Source of the DNA: Rhodoplanes tepidamans
GTDB lineage: Bacteria > Pseudomonadota > Alphaproteobacteria > Rhizobiales > Xanthobacteraceae
Assembly: GCF_030813915.1 (NCBI RefSeq)
Contig: NZ_JAUSUJ010000001.1
Span: forward strand, 1 to 64,000
DNA: 64,000 bases
Direction of reading: 5' to 3'
Part shown: positions 62,715 to 64,000 of the stretch, piece after piece
Numbering within the stretch: position 1 is the stretch's first letter
How the letters are laid out: every line of letters begins with the position of its first letter
The notes under the pieces: generated by a model
The model's input: the letters and a program-made list of their open reading frames with translations, nothing else
Told to the model about the DNA's origin: nothing
The model's database searches: none
Position numbers and translations under genes: made by a program

Positions 62715-63473
62715 CTAGAGATCCTCGTCCTCGGCGCCCAGATAGGCGAGCTGCACCCGCGCATCGGCCCGCACCGCGTGCGGGAGGCCGTCCGCCACCC
62801 GGGCCCCGGAGGCGAGCACGAAGATCCGATCGGCGAGGGCGAACACTGCCTCCATGTCGTGCTCCACCAGAAGGATGGTGAAGCGGCCCTTCAGCCCGGC
62901 GACGAAGTCGATCATGCGCCGCGCCTCGGCGATGCCGAGCCCGGCCATCGGCTCGTCGAGCAGCAGCACGCGCGGCGCTGTGACGAGCGCCATGGCGATC
63001 TCCAGGAGCCGCTTCTCGCCGTGCGAGAGCTGAGCGGCCGGCCGGTCGGCGCAGTCGGCGAGGCCGAGCTCGCCGAGCTGCGCCTGCGCCTTGCGGCGCA
63101 GCGGCGCCTCGTGCGCTATCTCGCGCCAGAAGCGGAAGCTGTGTCCCGCATGGGCCTGCGCCGCGAGAGCGACGTTCTCCACCACGGTCAGCTCGGGAAA
63201 GATGCTGGCGATCTGGAACGAGCGCGTGATGCCGAGCCGCGCACGGGCATGCACGGGCAGCCGCGAGATGTCGCGACCCTCGAACAGCACGGCCCCGGTG
63301 TCGGGCCGCAGCGCGCCCGAGAGGAGGTTGACGAAGGTCGTCTTGCCGGCGCCGTTCGGCCCGATCACCGCCACCAGCTCACCCGCCGCGAGCGCGAAGT
63401 CCACCGCATCGACGGCGTTCAGGCCGCCGAATCGCTTGGTCAGGCCCGCGGTCTGAAGAATGGCCTCGCCCAT
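62715..63473 (-). CDS. livG: branched-chain amino acid ABC transporter ATPase LivG
   Basis: The second ATPase, 252 residues. Walker A is GPNGAGKTT (about 38-46), the signature LSHGEKRLLEIAMAL (about 149-163) shows the LivG-typical SHGE form, and Walker B is VLLLDEPMAGLG with the H-loop in LVEHDM. Its ATG lies 33 bases inside the livM 3' end, indicating translational coupling. Substrate range (Leu/Ile/Val or other amino acids, urea-type ligands) cannot be decided without livK/livJ. Confidence 0.95.
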   Translation of the reverse strand: MGEAILQTAGLTKRFGGLNAVDAVDFALAAGELVAVIGPNGAGKTTFVNLLSGALRPDTGAVLFEGRDISRLPVHARARLGITRSFQIASIFPELTVVENVALAAQAHAGHSFRFWREIAHEAPLRRKAQAQLGELGLADCADRPAAQLSHGEKRLLEIAMALVTAPRVLLLDEPMAGLGIAEARRMIDFVAGLKGRFTILLVEHDMEAVFALADRIFVLASGARVADGLPHAVRADARVQLAYLGAEDEDL

Positions 63474-64000
63474 CGGAAGGATCCCTTGTGAGCCGGAACC
63501 GCCTCGCCGCCCGGCGCCGGTGCGAACAGCGCGCCGAGGCCGCCGCGGCCGACGAAGACGAGCAGGATCAGCAGCACGCCGAAGGCGAGCCGCCAGTGGA
63601 TGGTGAGGTCGGAAAGATATTTTTCGAGGCCCAGATAGGCGAGCGCCCCGACGATCGGACCGAACGGCGTGGCGAGCCCGCCCGCCACCACCATGATCAT
63701 CAGCTCGGCCGAGCGGGTCCAGTCCATGAATTGCGGGCCGACGAACTCGGCCGCGTTGGCCAGCATGGCGCCGGCCAGCCCGCACACCGCAGCCGCGACG
63801 ACGCAGGCGACCAGCTTGTAGTGGAACGTGGAGAAGCCCACCGCCTGCATGCGGCTCTCGTTCACCCGGATGCCCCTGAGCACCAGGCCGAAGCGTGAAC
63901 GCGCGAGGCGGATGTTCAGTCCCGCCAGCAGCACCAGCAGGGCCAGCGCCAGATAGTAGAACTGGGTCGCGTCGTAGAGGTCGACCAGCCCGCCGAACGT
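63440..64000 (-). CDS. livM: branched-chain amino acid ABC transporter permease LivM (partial)
   Basis: The 5' end is beyond the window; 186 C-terminal residues are visible. They include the conserved inner segments LRGIRVNESRMQAVGF, YKLVACVVAAAVCGLAGA and GGLATPFGPIVGALAYLGLE, and several transmembrane helices. The C-terminal 34 bases overlap the start of livG. With livF and livG it forms the usual importer cluster; livH and a binding protein gene are expected upstream beyond the edge. Confidence 0.93.
   Translation of the reverse strand, partial: TFGGLVDLYDATQFYYLALALLVLLAGLNIRLARSRFGLVLRGIRVNESRMQAVGFSTFHYKLVACVVAAAVCGLAGAMLANAAEFVGPQFMDWTRSAELMIMVVAGGLATPFGPIVGALAYLGLEKYLSDLTIHWRLAFGVLLILLVFVGRGGLGALFAPAPGGEAVPAHKGSFRWARPFFRPRA

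Overview
The window is a very GC-rich (about 70% by eye) chromosomal stretch from an alphaproteobacterium, most likely of the order Hyphomicrobiales (Rhizobiales). The evidence is the gene set: Ku plus three-domain LigD, TrmO, a DUF1194 protein, an extensin-family lipoprotein, PhaC and an ArsR-methyltransferase fusion next to metF and metH. A perfect TTAA-N7-TTAA CtrA-type box also points this way. The genus cannot be fixed from sequence alone. The first ~125 bases are almost pure G/C homopolymer runs and look like an unreliable contig edge. No tRNA, rRNA, CRISPR array, insertion sequence or prophage was recognised.

Layout. 0.1-6.5 kb: alanine dehydrogenase, a DUF1194 secreted protein, two RNA methyltransferases and dxs. 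6.6-10.4 kb: the two-gene NHEJ module ku-ligD. 10.5-14.1 kb: a CdaR-type regulator divergent from a GntP permease and a metallo-hydrolase, with a perfect 19-bp palindrome between them. 14.1-22.7 kb: housekeeping and accessory enzymes (PLP decarboxylase with Lrp regulator, pirin, xseB, CDF transporter, sorbosone-dehydrogenase lipoprotein, two aldo/keto reductases). 22.8-23.85 kb: a lower-GC patch with a CmoB-like methyltransferase and a broken C-terminal fragment. 23.9-28.1 kb: a likely catabolic operon (isocitrate/isopropylmalate-type dehydrogenase, Bug-type solute receptor, amidohydrolase) divergent from a GntR regulator that carries two winged helices, with a 9-bp inverted repeat between. 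28.2-34.8 kb: a TPP enzyme plus SDR pair, dusA, tandem TauE/SafE permeases and an Rnk-like factor. 35.3-46.4 kb: PHB synthase, a prohibitin-like protein, TPP-riboswitch-controlled thiC, and two tandem GGDEF-EAL receptors. 46.7-54.5 kb: an L,D-transpeptidase with a CtrA box, trmO, and an ArsR-methyltransferase regulator-metF-small ORF-metH unit behind a perfect 18-bp palindrome. 54.5-64 kb: a phospholipase-D/VTT fusion with an EEP phosphatase, an isochorismatase-like hydrolase, a 27-residue membrane protein with its own promoter and terminator, a chagasin-type inhibitor, an amidase, an extensin-family lipoprotein, and the start of a branched-chain amino acid ABC transporter operon cut by the window end.

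Working links. Several transcription units pair a regulator with a visible palindrome in its divergent promoter: CdaR/GntP, GntR/catabolic operon, and SahR-like/met. Two envelope genes (L,D-transpeptidase and extensin-like) carry perfect and near-perfect CtrA boxes, suggesting cell-cycle timing of wall remodelling. The best candidates for undescribed biology are the 27-residue TTG-started membrane protein, the metallo-hydrolase of the CdaR-GntP cluster, the two-winged-helix GntR module and the unassigned small ORFs beside thiC, rnk and metH.
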